A DNA stretch of 46,479 bases, taken from positions 1 to 46,479 of the forward strand of contig NZ_MLYR01000039.1 of NCBI RefSeq assembly GCF_001866655.1, read 5' to 3'. Under the pieces are notes generated by a model. The model saw only the letters and a program-made list of their open reading frames with translations. It did no database searches and was not told where the DNA came from. Source of the stretch: Bacillus sp. MUM 116 (GTDB lineage: Bacteria > Bacillota > Bacilli > Bacillales > Cytobacillaceae). Below, piece by piece: positions 1 through 6,691 of the stretch (positions are counted from its first letter, which is position 1; the number at the start of each line of letters is the position of its first letter). Position numbers and translations under genes: made by a program.

Positions 1-46
1 GTTAGATTGGTGTCTAACATTTACGGGGCAGTTCATTGTACGGTGT

Positions 47-1147
47 TCATTCTTTTTCATAATCTTTATAAAGCTTAATAATTTTTAGGGTAAAAACCGG
101 AAAGGCATAGTTCTCCGTATCATCTAACGAAACAAATTTCCACTCGGTGTTTTCAATGAAATCCGATGAAATTTTTCCAGTATAAACTTTAATGTTCCAG
201 ATTAAATGGGAAAAAACATGTTCGACTTGACCAATCATCCTATCCATAGCAACATTTAACTTTAAATCTTTTTCGAATAGGCGGGCGATTTCATCTCGAT
301 TGTTCTGTATTGGATGATTAATTTCTAAATTAGGAAATTCCCATAAATTAGCTAGCAGCCCTGTTTCCGGCCGTTTATGAATAAGTAAATCTCCTTTTTC
401 GTTTGAAAGAACGACAGCAGCAAGCTGTACCTCACGCTGTTTATTTTTCTGGGTTTTAATTGGGAGTACATTTTGTACCCCTTCATCAAACGCATGGCAA
501 TGTTCACGCACAGGACAAAGTAAGCACGATGGCGAGGTAGGGGTACAGATTAATGCACCTAATTCCATTAATGCCTGATTAAATGCTGACGGATCCTCAT
601 GTGAAATCAGCTCTCTTACCGCTTGTTCAAAAACCTTTCTTGAAGATGGCTTTGCAATATCTTCCCAAATCGAAAGAATTCTTGATAAAACCCGCATTAC
701 ATTTCCATCAACCGCCGGTTCGGGAATTCCATAAGCTATGCTTAAAATGGCTCCAGCGGTATAGGGACCAACCCCTTTAAGATTGGAAATTTCCTTCGGG
801 GAACTTGGGACAACTCCATTATATTTTTCTTTTACTTCTTTAACTGCAGAATGTAAATTCCTAACTCTGGAATAATATCCGAGCCCTTCCCAAGCCTTCA
901 AAACCTTATCCCCATTCGCCTCTGCCAGGTCTTCAATTGTTGGAAACCATTCGATAAAACGTAAAAAATAAGGTATAACTGTATCCACTCTGGTTTGTTG
1001 GAGCATGATTTCTGATACCCATACTTTATATGGGTCTTGATCCTTTCTCCACGGCAGGTCACGCTGCTCATTTTTAAACCATGTGATTAAGTCATCTTGA
1101 AATTCTTGTATATTTATTTCCATTAAATTATTTAGATCATTTTTCAT
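47..1147 (-). CDS. mutY: A/G-specific adenine DNA glycosylase MutY
   Basis: Base-excision repair glycosylase that removes adenine mispaired with 8-oxoguanine. The 366-residue protein has the full MutY layout: an N-terminal catalytic domain with the SEIMLQQT motif (Glu46), a helix-hairpin-helix [10 protein letters not shown] near 123-132, the catalytic Asp147 in VDGNV, four iron-sulfur cysteines at 201, 208, 211 and 217 (C-X6-C-X2-C-X5-C), and a C-terminal NUDIX-like domain (about 235-360) for 8-oxoG recognition. The first ATG has a GGAGG site about 10 bases upstream; Met9 is a possible alternative. It is divergent from yfhP, as in the Bacillus yfh region. A six-base hairpin at positions 1-18 may belong to its terminator, but the window edge prevents judgement. 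Confidence 0.97.
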   Translation of the reverse strand: MKNDLNNLMEINIQEFQDDLITWFKNEQRDLPWRKDQDPYKVWVSEIMLQQTRVDTVIPYFLRFIEWFPTIEDLAEANGDKVLKAWEGLGYYSRVRNLHSAVKEVKEKYNGVVPSSPKEISNLKGVGPYTAGAILSIAYGIPEPAVDGNVMRVLSRILSIWEDIAKPSSRKVFEQAVRELISHEDPSAFNQALMELGALICTPTSPSCLLCPVREHCHAFDEGVQNVLPIKTQKNKQREVQLAAVVLSNEKGDLLIHKRPETGLLANLWEFPNLEINHPIQNNRDEIARLFEKDLKLNVAMDRMIGQVEHVFSHLIWNIKVYTGKISSDFIENTEWKFVSLDDTENYAFPVFTLKIIKLYKDYEKE

Positions 1148-1271
1148 TACATTTGGGCCTCCAACTTGTTAAACACTACAAAATGAGGGAATATAATAGT
1201 ATGCATTGTATAACGATAATCCATATTGGCTCTCTTGACAAGAATTGATTTTTTAAAGGAGGAACTTCCTT

Positions 1272-2252
1272 TTGGATACTGGAACTCATGTTGTTATGGG
1301 GATTGCTCTTGGAGGTTTGGCAACCCTTGATCCTGTAGTGGCAAGCAGTCATGCCGCTACATCAAGTGTTTTAATTGCTGTGATCGCAGGTTCGCAAATC
1401 CCTGATATTGATACGGTATTAAAGTTAAGGAACAATGCAATTTATATTCGTAATCATCGCGGTGTTACCCATTCCATACCAGCAGTCATTTTATGGCCGC
1501 TCGTTCTTTTAGCAGTGATTTACCCATTTTTCCCAACCGTTAATCTGCTGCATTTATGGGCATGGACATTTTTTGCTGTATTTCTTCATGTATTTGTTGA
1601 TATTTTTAATGCCTATGGAACCCAGGCACTTCGGCCATTTTCAAATAAATGGGTGGCGTTAGGTGTGATTAATACTTTTGATCCCTACATTTTTGCCATT
1701 CATGTTATCGGAATTTTTATTTGGGTTTTTGGAGCAAACCCTGGTTATACTTTTTTAACCATGTATTTGGTCATTATCGGCTATTACTTTATGCGGTTTT
1801 ACGTTCGAAATAAAGTGTTGGCGGAGGTCAGAAGAATCATACCGGACGCAACGGAAATCATTATTGCCCCGACCATGAAATTTCATCAGTGGCGGATTGC
1901 GGCAATGAACGAAAAACAATTCTTTGTCGGTAAAGCTATTAAGGATAAAGTAGAGATTTTGGATTTATTTAATAGGATTCCTGTTCCTGAAACACCGGTA
2001 ATTGATGCCGCTAAAAAAGACAAAAACCTGTCAGCGTTCTTATCCTTCTCACCTGTTTACCGTTGGGAAGTAGATGAATACGATGATTTCTATGAGGTAA
2101 GATTTATCGATCTTCGCTATCGGAGCAATGGTCACTATCCTTTCGTCGCGGTGGTCCAATTGGATTGCGACCTTAACCGTATCAGTTCCTACACCGGATG
2201 GGTCTTTAGCGAAAAGAAATTGCGGAAAAAGTTGAGTATTATACCCAGTTAA
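1272..2252 (+). CDS. yfhP: YfhP-family membrane-bound metal-dependent hydrolase
   Basis: Member of the YfhP/YdjM family (LexA-binding inner-membrane hydrolase-like proteins). Seen directly: 326 residues, an N-terminal GSQIPDID motif and an NHRGVTHS motif, which give the Asp/His set expected for a metal site, followed by about four hydrophobic membrane segments (roughly 70-180) and a soluble C-terminal domain of about 145 residues. The start is TTG, with AAAGGAGGA at 1255-1263 and an 8-base spacer, so it is well supported. In Bacillus subtilis the gene adjoins mutY and has been proposed as a regulator of that neighbourhood; its catalytic role is not established. It converges on yfhJ with a shared terminator. 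Confidence 0.88.
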   Translation: MDTGTHVVMGIALGGLATLDPVVASSHAATSSVLIAVIAGSQIPDIDTVLKLRNNAIYIRNHRGVTHSIPAVILWPLVLLAVIYPFFPTVNLLHLWAWTFFAVFLHVFVDIFNAYGTQALRPFSNKWVALGVINTFDPYIFAIHVIGIFIWVFGANPGYTFLTMYLVIIGYYFMRFYVRNKVLAEVRRIIPDATEIIIAPTMKFHQWRIAAMNEKQFFVGKAIKDKVEILDLFNRIPVPETPVIDAAKKDKNLSAFLSFSPVYRWEVDEYDDFYEVRFIDLRYRSNGHYPFVAVVQLDCDLNRISSYTGWVFSEKKLRKKLSIIPS

Positions 2253-2286
2253 AAAAAGCGGTGACATTATTATGTCATCGCTTTTT
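2253..2286. terminator. Bidirectional terminator between yfhP and yfhJ
   Basis: Stem AAAAAGCGGTGACAT pairs with ATGTCATCGCTTTTT around a TATT loop, with one G-T wobble. A-runs and T-runs flank both arms, so it can stop transcription from either side. The yfhJ stop codon lies inside the hairpin. Confidence 0.88.
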
Positions 2287-2532
2287 ATTTAAAAAGTCCT
2301 TATATTTTGGATTCGTTGCAATAAAATCGTGGAGCCTGTCTCCATAATTTTCAATCCATTGCCGAACAATCCGCTCTGTCATTTCACTGCCGAGATAGTC
2401 TCTTCCTGCCTTTGCGGCGGTTGTCTCAAAGTCATCCGACAATAACTCAATCCATGTTCGAGCTTCATCATAGGTTAGTTGGTTATTTTTAGACATTAAA
2501 TATTCGGTAAGGTGCTCTTGATACTCGTTCAT
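2275..2532 (-). CDS. yfhJ: YfhJ family protein (WVELL-type)
   Basis: Small soluble protein of 85 residues. The segment YDEARTWIELLSDDFETT matches the conserved WVELL-type core of the Bacillus YfhJ family, and the position next to sspK and yfhP matches Bacillus synteny. No enzymatic motif, signal peptide or membrane segment is visible. The ATG is preceded by AAAGGAG with a normal spacer. Function is unknown; recognition rests on the motif and the neighbourhood. Confidence 0.85.
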   Translation of the reverse strand: MNEYQEHLTEYLMSKNNQLTYDEARTWIELLSDDFETTAAKAGRDYLGSEMTERIVRQWIENYGDRLHDFIATNPKYKDFLNKKR

Positions 2533-2665
2533 TTATTCACTCCTTTGCCATTTTCTTATAACATAACCGAATGGAACTAAGCAAATAATATAGTTACGTG
2601 GTAAGCATTGATCTTTTGATACTTTGCTTTTCACGATTTCTCATTCCTTTATATGGAGGTATAGC

Positions 2666-2836
2666 ATGAGAAACAAAGCGACCAAATTCCCAAATCAAAA
2701 TAACAATAAGTTAGAGGGAGAACCAAGAGCAAAAGCAGAGTATGCTTCAAAAAGAGCAGATGGTACCACTAATACGCATCCACAAGAGCGTATGCGGGCT
2801 TCTGGTCAACGCGAAAATGATACACCTAAATTTTAA
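2666..2836 (+). CDS. sspK: Small acid-soluble spore protein K
   Basis: Minor SASP packed in the spore core. The 56-residue product begins [15 protein letters not shown] and contains [17 protein letters not shown] and [12 protein letters not shown], which match the conserved SspK core. It is a few residues longer than the Bacillus subtilis protein (C-terminal ENDTPKF). The chosen ATG has GGAGGT six bases upstream; an in-frame ATG 42 bases earlier lacks a ribosome site and would add non-SspK residues. Expression in the forespore (sigma-G) is expected from the family; I did not find a confident sigma-G promoter by eye. Confidence 0.93.
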   Translation: MRNKATKFPNQNNNKLEGEPRAKAEYASKRADGTTNTHPQERMRASGQRENDTPKF

Positions 2837-2853
2837 CTTAGGGAGGCATTAAT

Positions 2854-2997
2854 ATGGGAAACCAGAAATTTTTTCAAAATAAGCCATTTTCAACTCCATG
2901 GGCTAGCGCGAAGCACCAACATTCTCAGATAAATGGCGAAAGCAAACTTACCCAAGACCTCATCATTTTAAAGCGCCAAACCAGAAAGCAATCTTAG
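2854..2997 (+). CDS. Small YpzG-like protein
   Basis: A 47-residue ORF beginning MGNQKFFQNKPFSTPWASAK and ending LIILKRQTRKQS. It starts 17 bases after the sspK stop behind GGGAGG, so it is translationally well founded and probably co-transcribed with sspK. The pattern (N-terminal NxxFxxPW, HxxSQxNGExxxTQ, C-terminal LIILxRQTRKQS) resembles the YpzG family of small Bacillus proteins as I remember it; this family call is from memory. It is hydrophilic, with no membrane segment. Its place behind a spore gene suggests a sporulation role, which is inference. Confidence 0.7.
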   Translation: MGNQKFFQNKPFSTPWASAKHQHSQINGESKLTQDLIILKRQTRKQS

Positions 2998-3005
2998 AAA
3001 ATATT

Positions 3006-3039
3006 CAAACCAGAGATTCGTTCTCTGGTTTGTGTTTTA
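3006..3039 (+). terminator. Terminator of the sspK unit
   Basis: Perfect 11-bp stem, CAAACCAGAGA (3006-3016) with TCTCTGGTTTG (3022-3032), around a TTCGT loop, followed by TGTTTTATTTT. It ends the sspK transcript and touches the end of the convergent yfhH. Confidence 0.88.
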
Positions 3040-3360
3040 TTTTAACCACTTTAACATAGAAATCGGCACAGCCTCTTCTTTTCCTTCACCTTTAAGACGG
3101 TATCCCCAGGCAAAAACCCCGTTTAAATAATCAATTTTAAAGTATTGTCCAGGGTCTCCTTCAAGCTCATAAATTTCACCCGGTTCAAAGGAAGTCGGAT
3201 CAACTAAATAGGCACGGGCCATCAGCACTTTTCTTTCGAGAACCGCAAACTCATTTACCATTCCCATTTGTTCCGCTTTTCGTGCTTTCTCCTGAAGAGC
3301 CGCTATTTCTTGGCGTAATTCATGTTCGCTCAATTCACTGTATCGTTTCTCCTGGTGCAT
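3037..3360 (-). CDS. yfhH: YfhH family protein (DUF1811)
   Basis: A 107-residue soluble protein with a helical N-terminal half (ELSEHELRQEIAALQEKARKAEQMGMVNEFAVLERK) and a beta-rich C-terminal half (FEPGEIYELEGDPGQYFKI... GVFAWGYRLKG). This is the pattern of the Bacillus YfhH/DUF1811 family. The ATG is preceded by GGGAG. Location next to recX matches the Bacillus order. Molecular function is unknown. Confidence 0.86.
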   Translation of the reverse strand: MHQEKRYSELSEHELRQEIAALQEKARKAEQMGMVNEFAVLERKVLMARAYLVDPTSFEPGEIYELEGDPGQYFKIDYLNGVFAWGYRLKGEGKEEAVPISMLKWLK

Positions 3361-3440
3361 GTAAATCCACTCCCAAAGTTTCGTTAATCACCAACTTTAA
3401 GTATAATTATTTTTATTAAATTAATAAAGGAGTTTGGCGC

Positions 3441-4118
3441 ATGAAAACCATAATTGTTACCGGGGCCGGTTCCGGGTTGGGCAAGGAATTAGCCTTGTTA
3501 CTGTCGCAGCAAAATTATCATCTGCTCTTAACGGGTAGAAACGAATCAAAATTAGTAAACACAAAAAAAGAAATTGAAGCTGCCGGCGGGAGTGCAGATT
3601 TTCTCCAGTTGGATATTCGGCATGCTGAAGAAGTATCAAAAAGAGTGGATGAAATGATCGGGACTTATGAAATTTATGGTTTAGTTAATAATGCAGGAGT
3701 TGGACATTTCGGCCCTTTTCCTGAATTCACAGAACAAGAAATTACGGACATCCTTAGTACAAATGTCCTCGGGACCATCCTTATGACCAAAAACATTTTA
3801 CCCCGCTTGATTAAACAGGGTGAAGGGAAAATCATCAATATTATCTCGACAGCGGGACTCCGCGGCAAGGTAAATGAAGCCGTATATGTTGCAAGTAAAT
3901 TTGCGGTACGTGGCTTTACGGAAAGTCTTCAAAAAGAATTTGAGGGCAGCAAGATTCATTTTACTGCTGTTTATATGGGAGGAATGGATACCCCGTTCTG
4001 GAACGATAGCAGCCATGTAAAGGATCCATCCCGTTTTCGCTCGCCAAAAGAAGTGGCCGAAATCATCATTGAACAAATGGATCAGGATTCGATTATTATA
4101 GAAAGCAAAAAATCATGA
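3441..4118 (+). CDS. Short-chain dehydrogenase/reductase
   Basis: Classical SDR of 225 residues: TGAGSGLG nucleotide-binding motif (7-14), NNAG (83-86), Asn108, and the Ser136-Tyr149-Lys153 catalytic triad (YVASK). Asp or Arg discrimination after beta-2 (TGRNESK, Arg33) suggests NADP(H) preference. The start has AAAGGAG seven to eight bases upstream. Substrate cannot be told. It is a single-gene unit between divergent yfhH and convergent recX. Bacillus subtilis has an unrelated epimerase-like gene, yfhF, in this neighbourhood, so this gene may be a lineage-specific neighbour rather than a yfhF orthologue. Confidence 0.9.
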   Translation: MKTIIVTGAGSGLGKELALLLSQQNYHLLLTGRNESKLVNTKKEIEAAGGSADFLQLDIRHAEEVSKRVDEMIGTYEIYGLVNNAGVGHFGPFPEFTEQEITDILSTNVLGTILMTKNILPRLIKQGEGKIINIISTAGLRGKVNEAVYVASKFAVRGFTESLQKEFEGSKIHFTAVYMGGMDTPFWNDSSHVKDPSRFRSPKEVAEIIIEQMDQDSIIIESKKS

Positions 4119-4143
4119 CAGTTTTGTCATGATTCTTCTTTTT
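4104..4143. terminator. Bidirectional terminator between the SDR gene and recX
   Basis: Perfect 10-bp stem AATCATGACA (4111-4120) / TGTCATGATT (4125-4134) with a GTTT loop. T-rich sequence follows on the plus side and an A-run precedes it, serving the minus strand. Both genes' stop codons lie inside the stem. Confidence 0.9.
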
Positions 4144-4936
4144 CAGCTAAAAACTTTTCAATCAAATCCATCGAAAAGCCTTTACGATATAAAGCTTGCT
4201 TCATTTTTTGTTGATACTCAAAACCATCAAGATGATGGTTTTTGCGATAAATTTTTTCCCCCTGATACCTGATAGCCTCCATTTCAGCATCCGTATCCTT
4301 ATCAAGTTCGCTCTCATTAACAGCTATTTGAATGATGCCGAAGGGATATCCTTTTCGAAGCAGCATGGCTTCAAGCTTTTGCTTTACAATCCGCTCAGAA
4401 TCCTTTGTATTCTTTTCGAAAAACTTTTTCGCAAGGGTCGAGGCTTTTTCAATCTGCAGGTCATAGGGGAAATCTTGAAGGGCTTGTCTTGCAAAACCTT
4501 CTTTTATTCCTTTTTCTTTTAATTCTAACCAAATTAGGTCAGGCCCTTTGTCTGTTGTATTTACTTGGGTTCTGACAAATGCATAAGCATATTCTTCGTC
4601 ATTAATATATTTTTGTGCCGCTAATTTATGAAGAACCTCGTTTATAATGGGCTCATTGATTTCTTTTTGGGTTAAATAATCTCTTATTTCTTTTTCAGAA
4701 CGTATTCTTTTCGCTAAATATTGAATCGCTTGATGATACGCTTTACGAATATCGTCCTGGTATTGAATTTCAAGAAACGAAAAATCATCAAGTTCCAAAC
4801 CTTTTTTTAACTGAAATTTAATTAAGACATCACTATCAACGCTAAAGGCGAATTCTTCACCTTTCCCGTAATCCATAAATACATTATAACGGTCCTGATT
4901 TTTCTGTTGCGTGGTGATTTTCGTGATTATAGCCAT
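4127..4936 (-). CDS. recX: Recombination regulator RecX
   Basis: Modulator of RecA filaments. The product, about 269 residues, is built of repeated three-helix units typical of long Bacillus RecX: RSEKEIRDYLTQKEI, INDEEYAYAFVRTQVN, GPDLIWLELKEKGI, RIVKQKLEAMLLRKGY and a C-terminal KMKQALYRKGFSMDLIEKFL. Length and order match the family in Bacillus (about 264 residues). I chose the ATG at 4936 because GAGGTG sits six bases before it; a GTG three codons upstream overlaps the ribosome site. It lies in the conserved yfh neighbourhood. Confidence 0.93.
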   Translation of the reverse strand: MAIITKITTQQKNQDRYNVFMDYGKGEEFAFSVDSDVLIKFQLKKGLELDDFSFLEIQYQDDIRKAYHQAIQYLAKRIRSEKEIRDYLTQKEINEPIINEVLHKLAAQKYINDEEYAYAFVRTQVNTTDKGPDLIWLELKEKGIKEGFARQALQDFPYDLQIEKASTLAKKFFEKNTKDSERIVKQKLEAMLLRKGYPFGIIQIAVNESELDKDTDAEMEAIRYQGEKIYRKNHHLDGFEYQQKMKQALYRKGFSMDLIEKFLAEKEES

Positions 4937-5113
4937 TTCGTTCACCTCAACACTACTTTACCATGTTTTACATGAATTATTGTAAAGAAATGAAAATAAA
5001 CCGTATCAATCTTTTCTTTAAAGGTAAAAATGGGAATAAGTACATAAAGTGCTTAACATTATCCACTAAGCTTAATGACGATTAGCAAAATATGTTGAAA
5101 GGAATGAGCAGAA

Positions 5114-5248
5114 ATGGCGGAAAAAAAGAAGAAGGATAAGGATCGGGGAAAATATTCCTTAACCAGTATGCAGGAAGTAAATTATCAAAGAGAATTTAAA
5201 ATGGCAGACCGCGCCGGCGGATTTTCTGATCGAAAGACAAAGCTATAA
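5114..5248 (+). CDS. yfhE: YfhE family small protein
   Basis: A 44-residue ORF (MAEKKKKDKDRGKYSLTSMQ..., then EVNYQREFKMADRAGGF) with AAAGGA about ten bases before the ATG. The sequence carries the conserved core of the Bacillus YfhE family (RGKYSLTSMQEV.YQREFKMADRAGG) and sits between recX and yfhD as in Bacillus subtilis. It is highly basic at the N terminus, with no membrane segment. Function is unknown; a sporulation link is suspected for this neighbourhood but not shown here. A MITE-like repeat begins within five bases of its stop codon. Confidence 0.85.
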   Translation: MAEKKKKDKDRGKYSLTSMQEVNYQREFKMADRAGGFSDRKTKL

Positions 5249-5252
5249 GAAA

Positions 5253-5367
5253 AGCGGAAGCGCCTTGCTCAGCCTCAGGCATAGCACAAGACAAGCCGGC
5301 CGAAAGGTTGTTCTTTAATCTTTTGGACGGATTGGCTTGTGACCTAAAGGGGCAGGACGCTTGCGCT
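5253..5367. repeat. MITE-like imperfect-palindrome repeat downstream of yfhE
   Basis: About 115 bp with near-identical terminal inverted repeats, AGCGGAAGCG (5253-5262) against AGCGCAAGCG (reverse of 5358-5367), and an internal stem ACAAGCC (5291-5297) / GGCTTGT (5334-5340). It has no ORF and is much more GC-rich than its surroundings. The AAAAGCGGAAGCGCC start is one I recall as a recurrent intergenic element of Bacillaceae genomes. It may act as the yfhE terminator. Confidence 0.75.
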
Positions 5368-5502
5368 GGACAATTCTCGAAGCCAAATGTTAAATTTCCC
5401 TATTCATGATGCATTTTCCATTCATGGACCATTCTTTATTGTAAAAACTATTATAGAACCCAAGTTGGTTCCTAGTTGTTAACAATGAAAGGGGTTTTGG
5501 TA

Positions 5503-5700
5503 ATGGGTCGTTCACGTGGGCATGGATCTCGTGATAAAAATAAAGCATCACTTCCACAAGTGCCAAAAAATCTTAAATCAGATGGAATCGATGTAGAATA
5601 TTCTGCTGAATTAGCCGATCAGGCAGATTTGGAGGCACAAGCACGAGCAAATGCTGCTAACCAGCGTATAAATACCAATAATACAAATAGAAACAAATAA
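5503..5700 (+). CDS. yfhD: YfhD family protein
   Basis: A 65-residue hydrophilic protein starting MGRSRGHGSRDKNKASLPQ, rich in Ala, Asn and Asp, with a C-terminal Asn-rich tail; this matches the Bacillus YfhD family. I use the ATG at 5503, which has GAAAGGGG eight bases upstream; the in-frame ATG nine codons earlier lies on the ribosome site and would add residues foreign to the family. It has its own strong terminator. The sequence style (small, low complexity, no Cys or Trp) recalls SASP-like spore proteins, but function is unknown. Confidence 0.85.
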   Translation: MGRSRGHGSRDKNKASLPQVPKNLKSDGIDVEYSAELADQADLEAQARANAANQRINTNNTNRNK

Positions 5701-5713
5701 ACTCTATTAAAAG

Positions 5714-5739
5714 AGAAGCAGGCTGCCCTGCTTCTTTTT
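5714..5739 (+). terminator. yfhD terminator
   Basis: Perfect 9-bp stem AGAAGCAGG / CCTGCTTCT with a CTGC loop and a T5 tail. The tail runs directly into the first DnaA-box-like 9-mer. Confidence 0.92.
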
Positions 5740-5909
5740 GTGGATATTGTGGATAATGTGGATTCAACGCTCAAACAGCTTATATTATTTACTTGAAACG
5801 CTTCTCATAATTTGTTAACATTTTTTGTGGGTAATCCTGTGGATAATGTGCATAAGTATGTGAAATACTCATATAATAGGACCTTTGATGTGGATAGCCT
5901 CGTGGATAA
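5739..5909 (+). other. Cluster of eight same-direction DnaA-box-like 9-mers
   Basis: Reading TGTGGATAA (the reverse of TTATCCACA) on the plus strand: 5739 TGTGGATAT, 5748 TGTGGATAA (perfect), 5757 TGTGGATTC, 5826 TGTGGGTAA, 5838 TGTGGATAA (perfect), 5847 TGTGCATAA, 5889 TGTGGATAG, 5901 CGTGGATAA. The boxes at 5739, 5748 and 5757 are directly abutting, as are those at 5838 and 5847. All point the same way. No gene is seen in the interval. A DnaA-binding or titration site is the natural reading, by inference. Confidence 0.7.
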
Positions 5910-5935
5910 ATGAATTTTCATTCATTTTTATCAAT

Positions 5936-5966
5936 TTTAAAAAAACAGGCAAAATAAACTGCCTGT
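5936..5966 (-). terminator. Terminator of the glycosyltransferase pair
   Basis: ACAGGCA (5945-5951) pairs with TGCCTGT (5960-5966). Read on the minus strand, the hairpin is followed by a run of seven T. Confidence 0.85.
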
Positions 5967-5980
5967 CAATGGGTACCATA

Positions 5981-6670
5981 TTAAGTTTTGTAGTAGTTAG
6001 TAACAATATAATAAAAATCATTGGTATAAGCTACGATGTCCCCCCACCCCATAAAATCCTCATCCGATACTTTCCAAGTATGTTTTTCTGCATCATGTCG
6101 GACCACGGCAAAATGAAAATGATTCGCTGAATATACATTGAAACCGGCTTTTTTAGATTGATCGATGAAAAAGTAATCTTCCGCGCGATTTACCTTTTCA
6201 AATTGAACTTTTTCAAAAACCTTTTTTCGAAACATCAACGTAGCACCGGCAACAGTGTCAGAGATTGAATTTTCTGTGCCTGGGACTAAGACCAAGGCTT
6301 TTTTATTTTTAAAATAAATATAGTATGAACCTTTGCCGACAATCGATACCTGCTCATCTTCAAAGGCTAGCATGGAACTCGAAATATATTCGGGACCATA
6401 AAAATCATCATCATCAAATTTTGCAATGATATCATATTTTGCTTTTAGAACGCCAAAGTTTAAACAATCTCCCAATGTTGCTTTTTCATGAAGCTGAAAA
6501 ACGCGTACATTTTGGTAATTTGCTGCTTTCTCTTTCCATGTGTCAATATCCATAGAATCTTTATTGAGAATGATAATTAACTCTTTATCCTTCCATGTTT
6601 GCTGTTGATAATTTTTAAATACATTATCGATAAATTCATCTCTAATCGTACAAGTAATGATGGAAACCAT
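5981..6670 (-). CDS. Family 2 (GT-A) glycosyltransferase
   Basis: A 229-residue single-domain GT2 enzyme that would transfer a sugar from a nucleotide-sugar donor. Visible: MVSIITCTIRDEFIDNVFKNY at the N terminus, the acidic metal-binding stretch AKFDDDDF (Asp86-89), and a later RAEDYFF acid pair (Glu164-Asp165) at the usual catalytic-base position. No membrane segment or signal peptide. It lies 21 bases downstream of the LamG-GT2 gene and shares its terminator, so the two form a unit. The acceptor is unknown; a surface or spore polymer is plausible but not shown. Confidence 0.85.
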   Translation of the reverse strand: MVSIITCTIRDEFIDNVFKNYQQQTWKDKELIIILNKDSMDIDTWKEKAANYQNVRVFQLHEKATLGDCLNFGVLKAKYDIIAKFDDDDFYGPEYISSSMLAFEDEQVSIVGKGSYYIYFKNKKALVLVPGTENSISDTVAGATLMFRKKVFEKVQFEKVNRAEDYFFIDQSKKAGFNVYSANHFHFAVVRHDAEKHTWKVSDEDFMGWGDIVAYTNDFYYIVTNYYKT

Positions 6671-6691
6671 TTTTTCCCTCCTCCCGCTCGT

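Noticed and set aside
1..18. Six-base inverted repeat GTTAGA / TCTAAC at the window start
   Set aside because: Short, no T-run visible before the window edge; cannot be called a terminator.
2624..2665. Upstream extension of sspK by 14 codons
   Set aside because: No ribosome site, and the extra residues do not resemble SspK; the internal ATG has GGAGGT at good spacing.
5885..6130. 81-codon plus-strand ORF running through the DnaA-box cluster into the GT2 gene
   Set aside because: No ribosome site and antisense to a clear gene with terminator inside it.
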